Part shown: positions 22,586 to 30,361 of the stretch, piece after piece | Numbering within the stretch: position 1 is the stretch's first letter | Layout: the number at the start of each line of letters is the position of its first letter | Assembly (NCBI GenBank): GCA_903854215.1 | Contig: CAINVT010000051.1 | Location: 1-43,533 of the forward strand | Direction: 5' to 3' | Length of the DNA stretch: 43,533 nucleotides | Source of the DNA: an uncultured bacterium | Lineage (GTDB): Bacteria; Patescibacteriota; Minisyncoccia; Phycocordibacterales; UBA2100 | Notes under the pieces: generated by a model | What the model was told of the DNA's origin: nothing | The model's input: the letters and a program-made list of their open reading frames with translations, nothing else | The model's database searches: none | Made by a program: the position numbers and the translations under genes

Positions 22586-24430
22586 TTATCGGATTTCAAA
22601 ATTCTCTGCTTTCAATGCAGCTGATACTTTTCCCATGATCATATTCACTTCGACATCCGTCAGCGTCCGCTCGAACGATTGGAAGATGAGACGGAATGCG
22701 AGCGAAACTTTTTCACCTTTTTCAAATCGATCGAAGAGGTCATATTTCAAGAGCAGTTCCCCGCCATTTTCCCGAATGGTTTTCAATACGTTAGCTGGTT
22801 CAGTGCCCGCGGGGACCCAGAGGGCGATGTCGCGCACGACGAACGGATAGCGTGAGAACGTCTGGTAACGCATCGTCGTCGATACTGCAAGGCCATCATA
22901 GTGAGACGAGACCGCATCTGATACCAACGGCTTTTGTACGGGGTTTCCCTTTTCACTCACGGTCGCATAGACGATCTCTTCGCTATCTTTGTGCCAGATA
23001 GTACCGATCTCGAATAATTTGATCTCCTTGAGTCCGAGCAACTCTTTATTCGGAATATTTTTCTTGACCGCGTCCGCGAGACCATTGGTAAGATTGTTGC
23101 GTAAGTATGGTCGCACCCCATCGACTTTGTTAGCGACGACTCGTTCACCTTTGTCAGTGAACACGCTCGTGAATACTTCCGAATATCCTTGTGCCATCAG
23201 TTCCTCGCGCATCTTCTCCGCTGCGTAGAAATGTTCGTTGACTGTGGGGAGATCCGCAGCGGGAAGTTCGGTGTTCGGGATCTTGTCGTAGCCGATGATC
23301 CGTCCCACTTCTTCAATGAGGTCTTCTGGTATCACGAGGTCGAGCCGTTCGAACGGCGGCGTGACGGCAAATGTCTCTCCTTCTTGTGCGAACGGCAGGC
23401 CAAGGCGATTAAATACATCGGTGACATCAGCTGCCGCGAATTTGGTACCCAATACACCGTTGATGCGCGAAAGAGTGACACTCACTGTCCGCGTCTTTTG
23501 TGGCGACGGATATTCATCGACAAAGCCAGCGACCTCCCCGCCTGCCATTTTTGTGACGAGCTCGGTGATCGCGCGAATTCCGAACGGCGCGAGATCAGGA
23601 GAAATGATCTGCTCGAATCGGGATGACGCATCGGTGCGAAGCTTCAACACCTGCGACGTCTTGCGGATCGTCGGACCGTCCCAGTTGGCAGCTTCGAGGA
23701 TCACGTCGGTCGTTGATTCGTCGATGCCCGTCGGTTTGCCGCCCTTGATACCGGCGACGCTCACCGGTACATCACCGGCATTACTGTCAGTAATCGTGAG
23801 CATCGCCGGAGTGAGTGCATATTCCTTATCATCAAGCCCGAGCATCTTTTCTCCATCGCGTGCATTGCGAACATTAAGTTTGTACCCTGTACTAGAAGCT
23901 AGAAGCTTGTCACTAGAAGCTAATTTCTTTGCATCGAACGCATGCATCGGCTGGCCGATGTTGAACATGACAAAATTGGTCGCGTCGACGACATTGTTGA
24001 TGCTGCGCTGTCCCATTGATTCGAGTCGTTCTACGAGCCACGCAGGTGACGGACCGACTTTCACCCCCCTGATATACACGGCACAGAATCGCGGACACAT
24101 TTCAGGATTTTCGATTGTCACTGAAAGCGCGTCGGTTTTCTTCTGCAATTCATCCATCGATATGGTGTGCGGATATTTCTTGAGCGGAATATTCAAAATC
24201 GCGGAAATTTCTCGCGCAATTCCTAAATAACAGAGGCAGTCATGCCCGCGATTCGCGGTCACCTTCACATCCAAAATGTCATCAATGTAGGACATCGGAT
24301 GTCCTACATCTTCGATATGCTCGATACCGTCGATTTCAAACGCATGAAAAGTCAGTGCGTCGCCGAGTGCAGTTGCGTCGGGCAGCGGTGCATCAAAAAA
24401 AGTCTGGAGCCAGTTACGAGAGATTTTCAT
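22586..24430 (-). CDS. pheT: Phenylalanyl-tRNA synthetase beta subunit, compact form
   Basis: Forms the alpha2-beta2 enzyme with PheS; the beta subunit binds tRNA and edits mischarged Tyr-tRNA. The 614-residue product starts MKISRNWLQTFF, lacks the N-terminal EMAP-type tRNA-binding domain of the 795-residue Escherichia coli subunit, and contains the B3/B4 editing region (NNVVDATNFVMFNIGQPMHAFDAKKL), B5, the catalytic-like core (RPYLRNNLTNGLADAVKKN, KLFEIGTIW) and the C-terminal ferredoxin-like anticodon-binding domain (SRYPFVVRDIALWV). An insert, SSDKLLASSTGYKL, encoded by AGCTTCTAGT-type repeats, follows GQPMHAFDAKKLA. It is the last gene of pheS-ORFan-pheT, starting 3 bases after the ORFan stop. 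Confidence 0.95.
   Translation of the reverse strand: MKISRNWLQTFFDAPLPDATALGDALTFHAFEIDGIEHIEDVGHPMSYIDDILDVKVTANRGHDCLCYLGIAREISAILNIPLKKYPHTISMDELQKKTDALSVTIENPEMCPRFCAVYIRGVKVGPSPAWLVERLESMGQRSINNVVDATNFVMFNIGQPMHAFDAKKLASSDKLLASSTGYKLNVRNARDGEKMLGLDDKEYALTPAMLTITDSNAGDVPVSVAGIKGGKPTGIDESTTDVILEAANWDGPTIRKTSQVLKLRTDASSRFEQIISPDLAPFGIRAITELVTKMAGGEVAGFVDEYPSPQKTRTVSVTLSRINGVLGTKFAAADVTDVFNRLGLPFAQEGETFAVTPPFERLDLVIPEDLIEEVGRIIGYDKIPNTELPAADLPTVNEHFYAAEKMREELMAQGYSEVFTSVFTDKGERVVANKVDGVRPYLRNNLTNGLADAVKKNIPNKELLGLKEIKLFEIGTIWHKDSEEIVYATVSEKGNPVQKPLVSDAVSSHYDGLAVSTTMRYQTFSRYPFVVRDIALWVPAGTEPANVLKTIRENGGELLLKYDLFDRFEKGEKVSLAFRLIFQSFERTLTDVEVNMIMGKVSAALKAENFEIR
23888..23925 (-). repeat. In-frame tandem repeat inside pheT
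   Basis: On the minus strand the unit TTAGCTTCTAGT recurs about three times and encodes KLLASS-type peptide in a loop of the editing region. It resembles the repeat in the tsf leader (YKLLAISYKL if translated). Confidence 0.7.
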
Positions 24431-24433
24431 ATA

Positions 24434-24868
24434 TTATGCAGCTTTTTCAAACGGTTCGATAATGGGCTCCAATAATGCAACCATCTCCGTTGTGTTTCCA
24501 TGCACCCGTATGTATGCCTCCCGCGCAAGATCGTACAGCTGTTTTTCCAAGCCACCTGAGGAATCTCCTCTCCCATGCAGACGGACGAACTCCTGCGGCG
24601 TCACTCCGGTCACCTCCATGAATTTTTTACACGTCTTTGCAAGTGCTTGTTCGCACATTACTCGATCCGACTCCAGCAGCTTGAGATATTCCTCCTGCAA
24701 TGTCGACAGTTCAGCTGACTGTTCGGGACCGAATTCACCTTCTTGCGATTCCGCAAAACTCGCACCGAGATTGTTTTCGATAGTTTGCAATCGTAATTCA
24801 AGAGATTCGGTCGATTCGTTCTTCGGGGTTGGAATCTGTTCTTTTCTCGGTCGAAGTCCCTCGTTCAT
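24434..24868 (-). CDS. ORFan between pheS and pheT
   Basis: The 144-residue product is acidic and mostly helical (LELRLQTIENNLGA; SAELSTLQEEYLKLLESDRVMCEQALAKTCKKFMEVTG), ending in IRVHGNTTEMVALLEPIIEPFEKAA. No family is recognised. Its ATG at 24868 lies 2 bases after the pheS stop, and pheT starts 3 bases after its own stop, so it is surely co-transcribed and probably coupled. No ribosome-binding site is seen. An unrelated gene inside the pheST operon is unusual; whether it acts with the synthetase is unknown. Confidence 0.78.
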   Translation of the reverse strand: MNEGLRPRKEQIPTPKNESTESLELRLQTIENNLGASFAESQEGEFGPEQSAELSTLQEEYLKLLESDRVMCEQALAKTCKKFMEVTGVTPQEFVRLHGRGDSSGGLEKQLYDLAREAYIRVHGNTTEMVALLEPIIEPFEKAA

Positions 24869-24870
24869 AT

Positions 24871-25602
24871 TCAAAATTGATTAACGAATCGTAAATCTGC
24901 CGAATGCATAAGGCGGACGTCATCGATCGACCAGCGCAAGAGCGCAAGCCGATCAAGCCCCATCCCAAAGGCGAAGCCTTGGTACTTCGTCGGATCGACA
25001 CCCGCATTCTTGAGTACTTGCGGATGGATCATGCCGGCACCCATCATCTCGATCCATTTGTCGCGCAATTTTTCCGGCACCTGCTCGCCCACCAAACGCA
25101 TATCGACTTCGACAGACGGCTCCGTGAACGGAAAGAAGCTCGGACGAAAACGTATCTCGACCGACGCACCTTTGAAAAGTTCAGCAAAGAATTTTGCGAG
25201 TGTACCTTTGAGATGTGCCAGCGTGATGTCGGCACCGACCATCAATCCTTCCATCTGGAAAAACTCCGCTTCGTGCGTCATGTCGGTCGCTTCGTTGCGG
25301 AAGACCTTTCCCGGCACGATGATGCGATATGGCGGCTCGATGCCTTTTTTCATCTGACTTTCCATGTAGCGGATCTGCACGTTCGATGTATGGGTGCGTA
25401 AGACCATCCCTGGTTCATCCTTGATGAAAAAAGTATCTTGCATGTCGCGCGCCGGATGATCCTTCGGGACATTGAGCGCGTCGAAATTGTGCCATTCGTC
25501 TTCAAGAAGCGGCCCCTCGGCAAAAGTGAAGCCCATGTCGTAAAAAATCCGGTTCGCTTCGCGTATGAGAGAAGAGATGGGGTGCAGGTGTCCGTGTGGC
25601 AT
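24871..25602 (-). CDS. pheS: Phenylalanyl-tRNA synthetase alpha subunit, minimal form
   Basis: Catalytic subunit of the enzyme that charges tRNA-Phe. The 243-residue product contains only the class II core, starting HGHLHPISSLIREANRIFYDMGF, with motif 1 GFTFAEGPLLEDEWHNFDALN, motif 2 GKVFRNEATDMTHEAEFFQMEG and motif 3 GFAFGMGLDRLALLRW. The N-terminal coiled-coil arm (about 80-90 residues) of the Escherichia coli protein is absent. The short form agrees with the promoter: TGGTATACT ends 6 bases before the ATG, so no longer start is possible on that transcript. First gene of pheS-ORFan-pheT. Confidence 0.96.
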   Translation of the reverse strand: MPHGHLHPISSLIREANRIFYDMGFTFAEGPLLEDEWHNFDALNVPKDHPARDMQDTFFIKDEPGMVLRTHTSNVQIRYMESQMKKGIEPPYRIIVPGKVFRNEATDMTHEAEFFQMEGLMVGADITLAHLKGTLAKFFAELFKGASVEIRFRPSFFPFTEPSVEVDMRLVGEQVPEKLRDKWIEMMGAGMIHPQVLKNAGVDPTKYQGFAFGMGLDRLALLRWSIDDVRLMHSADLRFVNQF

Positions 25603-25608
25603 CGCTCT

Positions 25609-25617
25609 AGTATACCA
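25609..25617 (-). promoter_or_regulatory. Extended -10 of pheS
   Basis: TGGTATACT with 6 bases to the ATG at 25602; leaderless. Confidence 0.65.
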
Positions 25618-25650
25618 ATTCTGCTAAATGCTTACAAATCAACGGTTTTC

Positions 25651-25659
25651 TGGTATAAT
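25651..25659 (+). promoter_or_regulatory. Extended -10 of the glycosyltransferase gene
   Basis: TGGTATAAT with 8 bases to the ATG at 25668. It is back-to-back with the pheS promoter, the two start codons being 66 bases apart. Confidence 0.65.
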
Positions 25660-25667
25660 CGTGAGCT

Positions 25668-26894
25668 ATGGCTGACGGCATCGTCATGTACATTTTTCTC
25701 TTTATTTCCCTCTATTTCGAGGTCTTCATGCTGGTGTCATTTCTCCGACGCCGTCCCACTACAGCTCTTACCTCATCTGATCAAGCGACCGCGCACGACC
25801 CGAAAGTTGCGATCGTCGTACCCTGTTTCAATGAAAGTACGACGCTCGCAGCCACCATCGATTCCCTTCTTGCGCTCGACTATCCGCACGACAAACTTGA
25901 GATCATTGTCGTCGACGACGGATCAAAAGATGATACGCTCGCCGTTGCGCGGACATATGAGACCGATTCGCGCGTACGTGTATTTCACAAGGAGAACGGC
26001 GGCAAGCACACCGCGATGAACTACGCGCTCGCGCGTACCGATGCCGACCTCATCGGCTGTCTCGACGCCGACTCGATCGTCACATCGGGTGCCCTTCGCA
26101 CGGTCACACCGATATTCGAGAATCCAAAAGTCGCCGCTGTGACACCCGGCATCCACATCAAGCGACCCGAAAATCTACTTCAACATATGCAAGATGCCGA
26201 ATACCGCCTCGGTCTCTTCGTTCGCTTTACACTCGCGTCACTGGGATCGGCCTATATCACACCGGGTCCGTTTTCGATCTTTCGCACGAACATCGTCCGG
26301 CAAACAGGCGGATGGCGACACGGCCATTCCACCGAAGATCTCGAGATGGCGCTCCGCATGCAAGAAGCGGGATATATGATCGCGAACGCGCCGAACGCGA
26401 TCGTATACACGGGCACACCCCGCACCCTACGTGCCCTCTTCCGCCAACGAGTCCGTTGGTCATACGGTTTTTTGCGCAATGGTGCCGATTATCGCCACAT
26501 GTTCGCGAATAAGAAATACGGAAATCTCGGGCTTATCATCTTGCCGACCGCACTTCTCTCCATCGGCATTGCGGTGTATTTCTTCGTACATTTAGTTGTC
26601 TCACTCCTGCAAACAGGTATGCATCAAATCACACGGTTCGAGATCCTTGGTTTCGAATTCCACCCGTCATTCAATACCTTCTATATCAATACCAGCGCGC
26701 TGTGGTTCATCGTCATCGCTTCCGTCTCGATCGTCGTCGGTCTCATCTCGGTCGGCACCTACATCGGCACCGGCAAGCGTCGACCACCGATGGGCACCGT
26801 GCTTTTCATCCTTTTCTACAGTATGATAGCCCCGCTCTGGCTCGGTACTGCGGCAGTGCGGGCGGTATTCAAGACGGGTGTACGATGGCGATAA
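25668..26894 (+). CDS. Membrane family 2 glycosyltransferase
   Basis: Processive-type sugar transferase of the cellulose/poly-GlcNAc/hyaluronan synthase group. The 408-residue product has one N-terminal membrane helix (MYIFLFISLYFEVFMLVSF), the GT-A domain with VVDDGS (about 81-86), LDADS (132-136), TEDLEMALR (222-230) and QRVRW (260-264), then three C-terminal membrane helices (about 285-310, 345-370, 375-400). DDG, DAD, TED and QxxRW are the complete signature for a processive synthase, so it probably builds and exports a surface polysaccharide; the sugar cannot be told. The following thioredoxin-like gene starts 13 bases after its stop. Confidence 0.92.
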   Translation: MADGIVMYIFLFISLYFEVFMLVSFLRRRPTTALTSSDQATAHDPKVAIVVPCFNESTTLAATIDSLLALDYPHDKLEIIVVDDGSKDDTLAVARTYETDSRVRVFHKENGGKHTAMNYALARTDADLIGCLDADSIVTSGALRTVTPIFENPKVAAVTPGIHIKRPENLLQHMQDAEYRLGLFVRFTLASLGSAYITPGPFSIFRTNIVRQTGGWRHGHSTEDLEMALRMQEAGYMIANAPNAIVYTGTPRTLRALFRQRVRWSYGFLRNGADYRHMFANKKYGNLGLIILPTALLSIGIAVYFFVHLVVSLLQTGMHQITRFEILGFEFHPSFNTFYINTSALWFIVIASVSIVVGLISVGTYIGTGKRRPPMGTVLFILFYSMIAPLWLGTAAVRAVFKTGVRWR

Positions 26895-26907
26895 CATAAA
26901 TACAACT

Positions 26908-27615
26908 ATGAATCCAATTTCCGGCGGCAGAACTGCACGATGGACGACCTATATCATTGCCTTTCTCATCACGGCGCTTATATTCGCGACGGCGTTCTAT
27001 GCAAGCAACTATTTCAACAATCAACGTATCGCCGACATCCGCGCGACCCAAGATGACATCTCGACCGACATCATTTCTCTCGAAACACAATTCGATCTCC
27101 TGCAGGAACATTCATGCGCCGACGTCGCCGAGAACACGATCCTTCCGAGTGAGATGACGTCGCTCGGCGATCAGCTCTCATACATGGAAGCGCAAGGCTC
27201 ATCTAGTCAAGACGAAGTCACCCGCCTCAAGCGTCTGTATTCTATCCTCGAGATCAAGGACTACCTCTTGATGCAACAGCTCGCGGCCAAGTGCAACCTG
27301 AAGCCGGTCTTCATACTGTATTTCTATTCCAACAAGGGAGACTGTACGAACTGTGAGAAGCAGGGGTATGCACTCACCTCACTCTCCCAAACCTATCCGG
27401 AACTGCGCGTCTATTCGTTCGACTACAATCTCGACGTCGGCGCCTTACAGACATTGGTCTCGATCGATGCCGTGGGCAATAAGCTGCCAGCAGTCGTCAT
27501 CAACGGCAAAGTCTACTACGGATACCAAACCGTCCAGGATATCGAAAAGATCCTGCCGCAACTTTCGACATTGAAGATCGCGACGAGTACTGCGGCAACG
27601 AGCACGAAGAAATAA
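26908..27615 (+). CDS. Membrane-tethered thioredoxin-like protein
   Basis: The 235-residue product has one N-terminal membrane helix (WTTYIIAFLITALIFATAFYA), a helical or coiled-coil stretch (about 38-125), and a thioredoxin-like domain (about 132-220) with FILYFYSNKGDCTNCEKQ, where Cys146-Thr-Asn-Cys149 forms a CxxC redox site, and a LPAVVINGKVYYGYQ strand containing the cis-Pro typical of the fold. The domain should face outside. It starts 13 bases after the glycosyltransferase stop and is probably co-transcribed. It could form or reduce disulfides in exported Cys-rich proteins such as the repeat protein at 7306 (inference). The start at 26908 avoids an overlap that a longer frame would create. 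Confidence 0.78.
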   Translation: MNPISGGRTARWTTYIIAFLITALIFATAFYASNYFNNQRIADIRATQDDISTDIISLETQFDLLQEHSCADVAENTILPSEMTSLGDQLSYMEAQGSSSQDEVTRLKRLYSILEIKDYLLMQQLAAKCNLKPVFILYFYSNKGDCTNCEKQGYALTSLSQTYPELRVYSFDYNLDVGALQTLVSIDAVGNKLPAVVINGKVYYGYQTVQDIEKILPQLSTLKIATSTAATSTKK

Positions 27616-27650
27616 GACTAGGTACAAAACAACTTCGGTTCGAAAATTTG

Positions 27651-28181
27651 TTATGCAATATCGATCCAAAACCGTAACTTATCGATTCCTGTTTCCGGAT
27701 TAGGCACCTGATTTTCGAGGAAACCACCGTTTCTTTCAATAATCTTGCGGGAAGCGATATTCGTCTCATCACAGGTAAGAAGCACACGATCTATGCCAAG
27801 TTCTTTTGCCTTCGGAAGTGCGAGTTCCAAAATTTTATTGCCGTACCCCTTTCCGCGTTTCCCGGGTCGAATGCTATAGCCGATGTGCCCGCCAATCGAT
27901 ATCAGATGTTCGTTGAGTTCGTGACGGATGCCGGCATGTCCGATATATTTATTACCATCAACAAGCCAGAAATCCGATTGCGGTACATAACCGACCGGCA
28001 GATTCTTACCCTCCGCATGGCCGCGCTCTTTTTCGACAAACAAATCAAAGTCGGCTTCAAGATCAGGTATCGAGAGGTTCCCATAGTTACGAGTCGTCGA
28101 CGTCATAGCAGCATCCTTAAGCTCCCTTATTCCTTCAATGAAGGAGTCTCTATATACGGTTGATGGCAAGACGAGTTCCAT
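27651..28181 (-). CDS. GNAT-family acetyltransferase
   Basis: Transfers an acetyl group from acetyl-CoA to an amine, possibly on protein, antibiotic or metabolite. The 176-residue product has the GNAT fold with the acetyl-CoA loop IGYSIRPGKRGKGYGNKILELAL (R/Q-x-x-G-x-G/A as RGKGYG), the following VLLTCDETNIASRKIIERNGG stretch and a family N terminus (MELVLPSTVYRDSFIEGI). The start at 28181 falls 14 bases after the stop of the upstream phosphoesterase gene and matches the family; a longer frame to 28241 would overlap that gene. Last gene of a minus-strand run. Substrate unknown. Confidence 0.85.
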   Translation of the reverse strand: MELVLPSTVYRDSFIEGIRELKDAAMTSTTRNYGNLSIPDLEADFDLFVEKERGHAEGKNLPVGYVPQSDFWLVDGNKYIGHAGIRHELNEHLISIGGHIGYSIRPGKRGKGYGNKILELALPKAKELGIDRVLLTCDETNIASRKIIERNGGFLENQVPNPETGIDKLRFWIDIA

Positions 28182-28194
28182 ATAAGAAGCTATA

Positions 28195-29160
28195 TCAGAT
28201 TTTTCGGAGGACAGGACTCGAAAGCGTTTCTTGTATTTCAAGCTTCGACTTTATAAGCGGTGTGATTTGCTTCCTCATGATAAGTCCGTCGCGATGTGCG
28301 ATATTGTCATGAAAAGTGATTCCAAATATATCCGTGATGAGCACCTGCGTGGCGGCAGCGTCTGTTACAAACAAGTTAAAATCATCTTGAAGCTCAATGA
28401 TTGAAAGGAAGATAAAGTCAGCAGCGAATGCTTCTTTAAGGCGCGCGAGTGTTGTAAGTATTTCCTCCTTATGGTCGTCAACTAGCTTTTCCGCTCCGAT
28501 CATTTCAATTTGGGCTATACCGATTTTCTTGCCGCAAAATTCAAAATGTGCAAAATCACCTTCGAGAGCATGCACGAGTTTACCACCCGAAAAATCAGAT
28601 TTCGCGAGAAAAAGTTCTTGAGCAAAGGTCGGAGAAAGCATCGCCGTCTTGTTCAACCACAAGGCCGCATCTCGGTCGCGCGATGTCGTATGTGTAGCCT
28701 TGAAGTTAAGAGAGTTTGAGATAATTGCCGCAGAGAGCAGGATCGCAGACCGTTTGGAGATATCCATGTCCGTCTGCATGAACTTCTCCGCAACAAGCGT
28801 TGCAACAGCCCCCACTAATTCGATCTGGGTCTTTGCGTGAGGAAACTTGTCCGCTTCGTGCACTTTGTGATGGTCGATTAATTCGACTACTTTTTCCGGA
28901 TTGACTTTGCCCTCCAAACCGTTCAGATCGCTCACGTCGACCAATATTACTTCGTCAAAAGATTCGGTATTATCTATGGTCTCTGGATACTCGAGCTGAA
29001 ATCGGTCCATAACATATCGTGCTTCTTCATGTGGTACTCCCATAATCATGACTGACACGTCCCGTCCATGATGGTTCAGAAACTCCCCATAAGCAGTCGC
29101 GCCGGCGAGTCCATCGATATCGGGGTTCACGTAGCAGGTGACCAATGTCCTTCTGTTCAT
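28195..29160 (-). CDS. DHH-family phosphoesterase resembling family II inorganic pyrophosphatase
   Basis: The 321-residue product has the DHH fold: NPDIDG (motif I), LVDVSD (motif II), LIDHHKVHE (motif III, DHH) and a C-terminal DHHA2-like domain ending GLIMRKQITPLIK, which matches the R-K-K-Q-V-V-P motif of manganese-dependent pyrophosphatases. The likely role is hydrolysis of pyrophosphate to phosphate. The first metal-ligand His of the family (GHxNPDTD) is replaced: here CYVNPDID. So it may be a divergent pyrophosphatase or another small-molecule phosphatase. The ATG lies one base after the 3' end of a tRNA-Thr gene, so its mRNA start may be made by tRNA processing. Confidence 0.85.
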   Translation of the reverse strand: MNRRTLVTCYVNPDIDGLAGATAYGEFLNHHGRDVSVMIMGVPHEEARYVMDRFQLEYPETIDNTESFDEVILVDVSDLNGLEGKVNPEKVVELIDHHKVHEADKFPHAKTQIELVGAVATLVAEKFMQTDMDISKRSAILLSAAIISNSLNFKATHTTSRDRDAALWLNKTAMLSPTFAQELFLAKSDFSGGKLVHALEGDFAHFEFCGKKIGIAQIEMIGAEKLVDDHKEEILTTLARLKEAFAADFIFLSIIELQDDFNLFVTDAAATQVLITDIFGITFHDNIAHRDGLIMRKQITPLIKSKLEIQETLSSPVLRKI

Positions 29161-29161
29161 G

Positions 29162-29234
29162 AGCCGCCTCCCAGACTTGAACTGGGGACCTTCGCTTTAC
29201 AAAAGCGTTGCTCTACCAACTGAGCTAAGGCGGC
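29162..29234 (-). tRNA. tRNA-Thr (anticodon TGT)
   Basis: A complete 73-base cloverleaf on the minus strand: acceptor GCCGCCT/AGGCGGC, D-arm GCTC-AGTTGGTA-GAGC, anticodon loop TTTGTAA with anticodon TGT, T-arm CCCAG-TTCAAGT-CTGGG, discriminator T. The 3' CCA is not encoded. The outermost pair of the anticodon stem is A-A. The next base but one downstream is the A of the ATG of the phosphoesterase gene. Confidence 0.95.
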
Positions 29235-29283
29235 TGTTATTCGTATGTCCGCGTATTGTGCCTTTTTTTCGGTCTTACTTCAA

Positions 29284-29389
29284 GAGCGCTAAACATAGCA
29301 TAGGAAATAAATTCGCAAAGGTCCGACCTTGGGCTCCCTTAAGGTCAGACCTTAAAATCCCGCAAATTTATTTCCTATGCTTAGCGCTC
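29284..29389. repeat. Composite inverted-repeat element
   Basis: Outer arms 29284-29316 and 29362-29389 are nearly perfect inverted repeats (GAGCGCTAA and GCATAGGAAATAAATT shared; the left arm has an extra ACATA). Inside are two palindromes AAGGTCCGACCTT (29318-29330) and AAGGTCAGACCTT (29341-29353). The right arm contains the last codons and TAA of the gene at 29381. The RNA would fold into a long hairpin just before tRNA-Thr. Likely a MITE or REP-like element or processing signal. Confidence 0.8.
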
Positions 29390-29767
29390 GATTCCCCCAT
29401 TCTTATGTTCACTCACCTGTTTCAAGAATTCGGATCGGGTCTCGCGTGGGGCGAACGTATGCTTGTGCGATACAAGATCGGCCAGGTGATGTGCCTGGTG
29501 CTCCGACATACGCGCGAACGCCGCAAAGCCTAAAGCACCCTCATGCACCAGATAGCGAGCGTAGAGGACGGTAATTGGCGGAATACGTGCGAGATCTTCG
29601 CGCAGATGAAGCAATCGGTCTTTGAACGCGAGTGCACGACGATCAGCATCCTCACGCACTGTCGGGACGAGTACGCGACCGGCACCCACTTCCCAGTGCT
29701 TCAAGACAAAAAGCGCACCGATGGCGACGAGCGATATTCCGAAGATGATTATCGCAAAGATTGCCAT
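29381..29767 (-). CDS. Small single-pass membrane ORFan
   Basis: The 128-residue product starts with a membrane helix (MAIFAIIIFGISLVAIGALFVLKHW), followed by a basic, helical, His-rich cytoplasmic part (RRALAFKDRLLHLREDLARIPP; SEHQAHHLADLVSHKHTFAPRE). No family is recognised. Its start lies 6 bases after the tsf stop, so it is co-transcribed with rpsB-tsf. The last residues (IER and stop) are encoded inside the arm of the inverted-repeat element at 29284-29389, so the original C terminus may have been altered by the insertion of that element. Confidence 0.7.
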   Translation of the reverse strand: MAIFAIIIFGISLVAIGALFVLKHWEVGAGRVLVPTVREDADRRALAFKDRLLHLREDLARIPPITVLYARYLVHEGALGFAAFARMSEHQAHHLADLVSHKHTFAPRETRSEFLKQVSEHKNGGIER

Positions 29768-29773
29768 ACGTAA

Positions 29774-30355
29774 TTATTTAACTGAGAGGCGTTCGAAACG
29801 AACCAGCTCTATCTTCTCACCGAACTTCTGAACGGCAGACTCGATGAGCTGACGGATGGTGACGGAAGGATCCTTCACGAACGGTTGTTCGAGCAGTACG
29901 CGATCGCGGAGATATGAATCGATCTTTCCTTCAATCGCTTTCGCACGATTGGCTTCAACGACATTCGCGGCTTCTTCTTCGAAGACCGCACGCGCAGCGA
30001 CGAGGTCGGATTCCTTCACATCGTCACGGCTCTTGAACTGCGGATTCATCGCGGCGACCTGCATGGCGATGTTGTGCGCAAGCTGTGAGAATTCCTCATT
30101 CTTCGAAACGAAGTCAGTCTCACACGCGAGCACAACGGCGCCGAGTACGGTGCCGCCCGCATGTACGTATGCCGTCGCAACCCCCGCACCGAGCTCACGG
30201 TCGGCCTTTTTCGCCGCTGAAATGGCACTTGCTTTGCGGAGCATGACCTTAGCCTTCTCCATATCGCCCGCAGCCTCTTCGAGTGCCTTCTTGCACTGCA
30301 TAATCGAAACGCCAGTAATGTCGCGTAACGCTTTTATATCCTCTGTGGTTATCAT
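29774..30355 (-). CDS. tsf: Elongation factor Ts
   Basis: Nucleotide exchange factor for EF-Tu. The 193-residue product starts MITTEDIKALRDITGVSIMQCKKALEEA (UBA-like domain with the tsf signature), then the core with ETDFVSKNEEF, and ends with EKIELVRFERLSV. It is shorter than the 283-residue Escherichia coli protein and is the one-subdomain form common in many bacteria. The start at 30355 fits the family; the open frame continues upstream to 30406 only because the leader is filled by an AGCTATAAGCTA-type repeat that would encode YKLLAISYKL. It follows rpsB, the usual partner. Confidence 0.95.
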   Translation of the reverse strand: MITTEDIKALRDITGVSIMQCKKALEEAAGDMEKAKVMLRKASAISAAKKADRELGAGVATAYVHAGGTVLGAVVLACETDFVSKNEEFSQLAHNIAMQVAAMNPQFKSRDDVKESDLVAARAVFEEEAANVVEANRAKAIEGKIDSYLRDRVLLEQPFVKDPSVTIRQLIESAVQKFGEKIELVRFERLSVK

Positions 30356-30361
30356 AATGAA

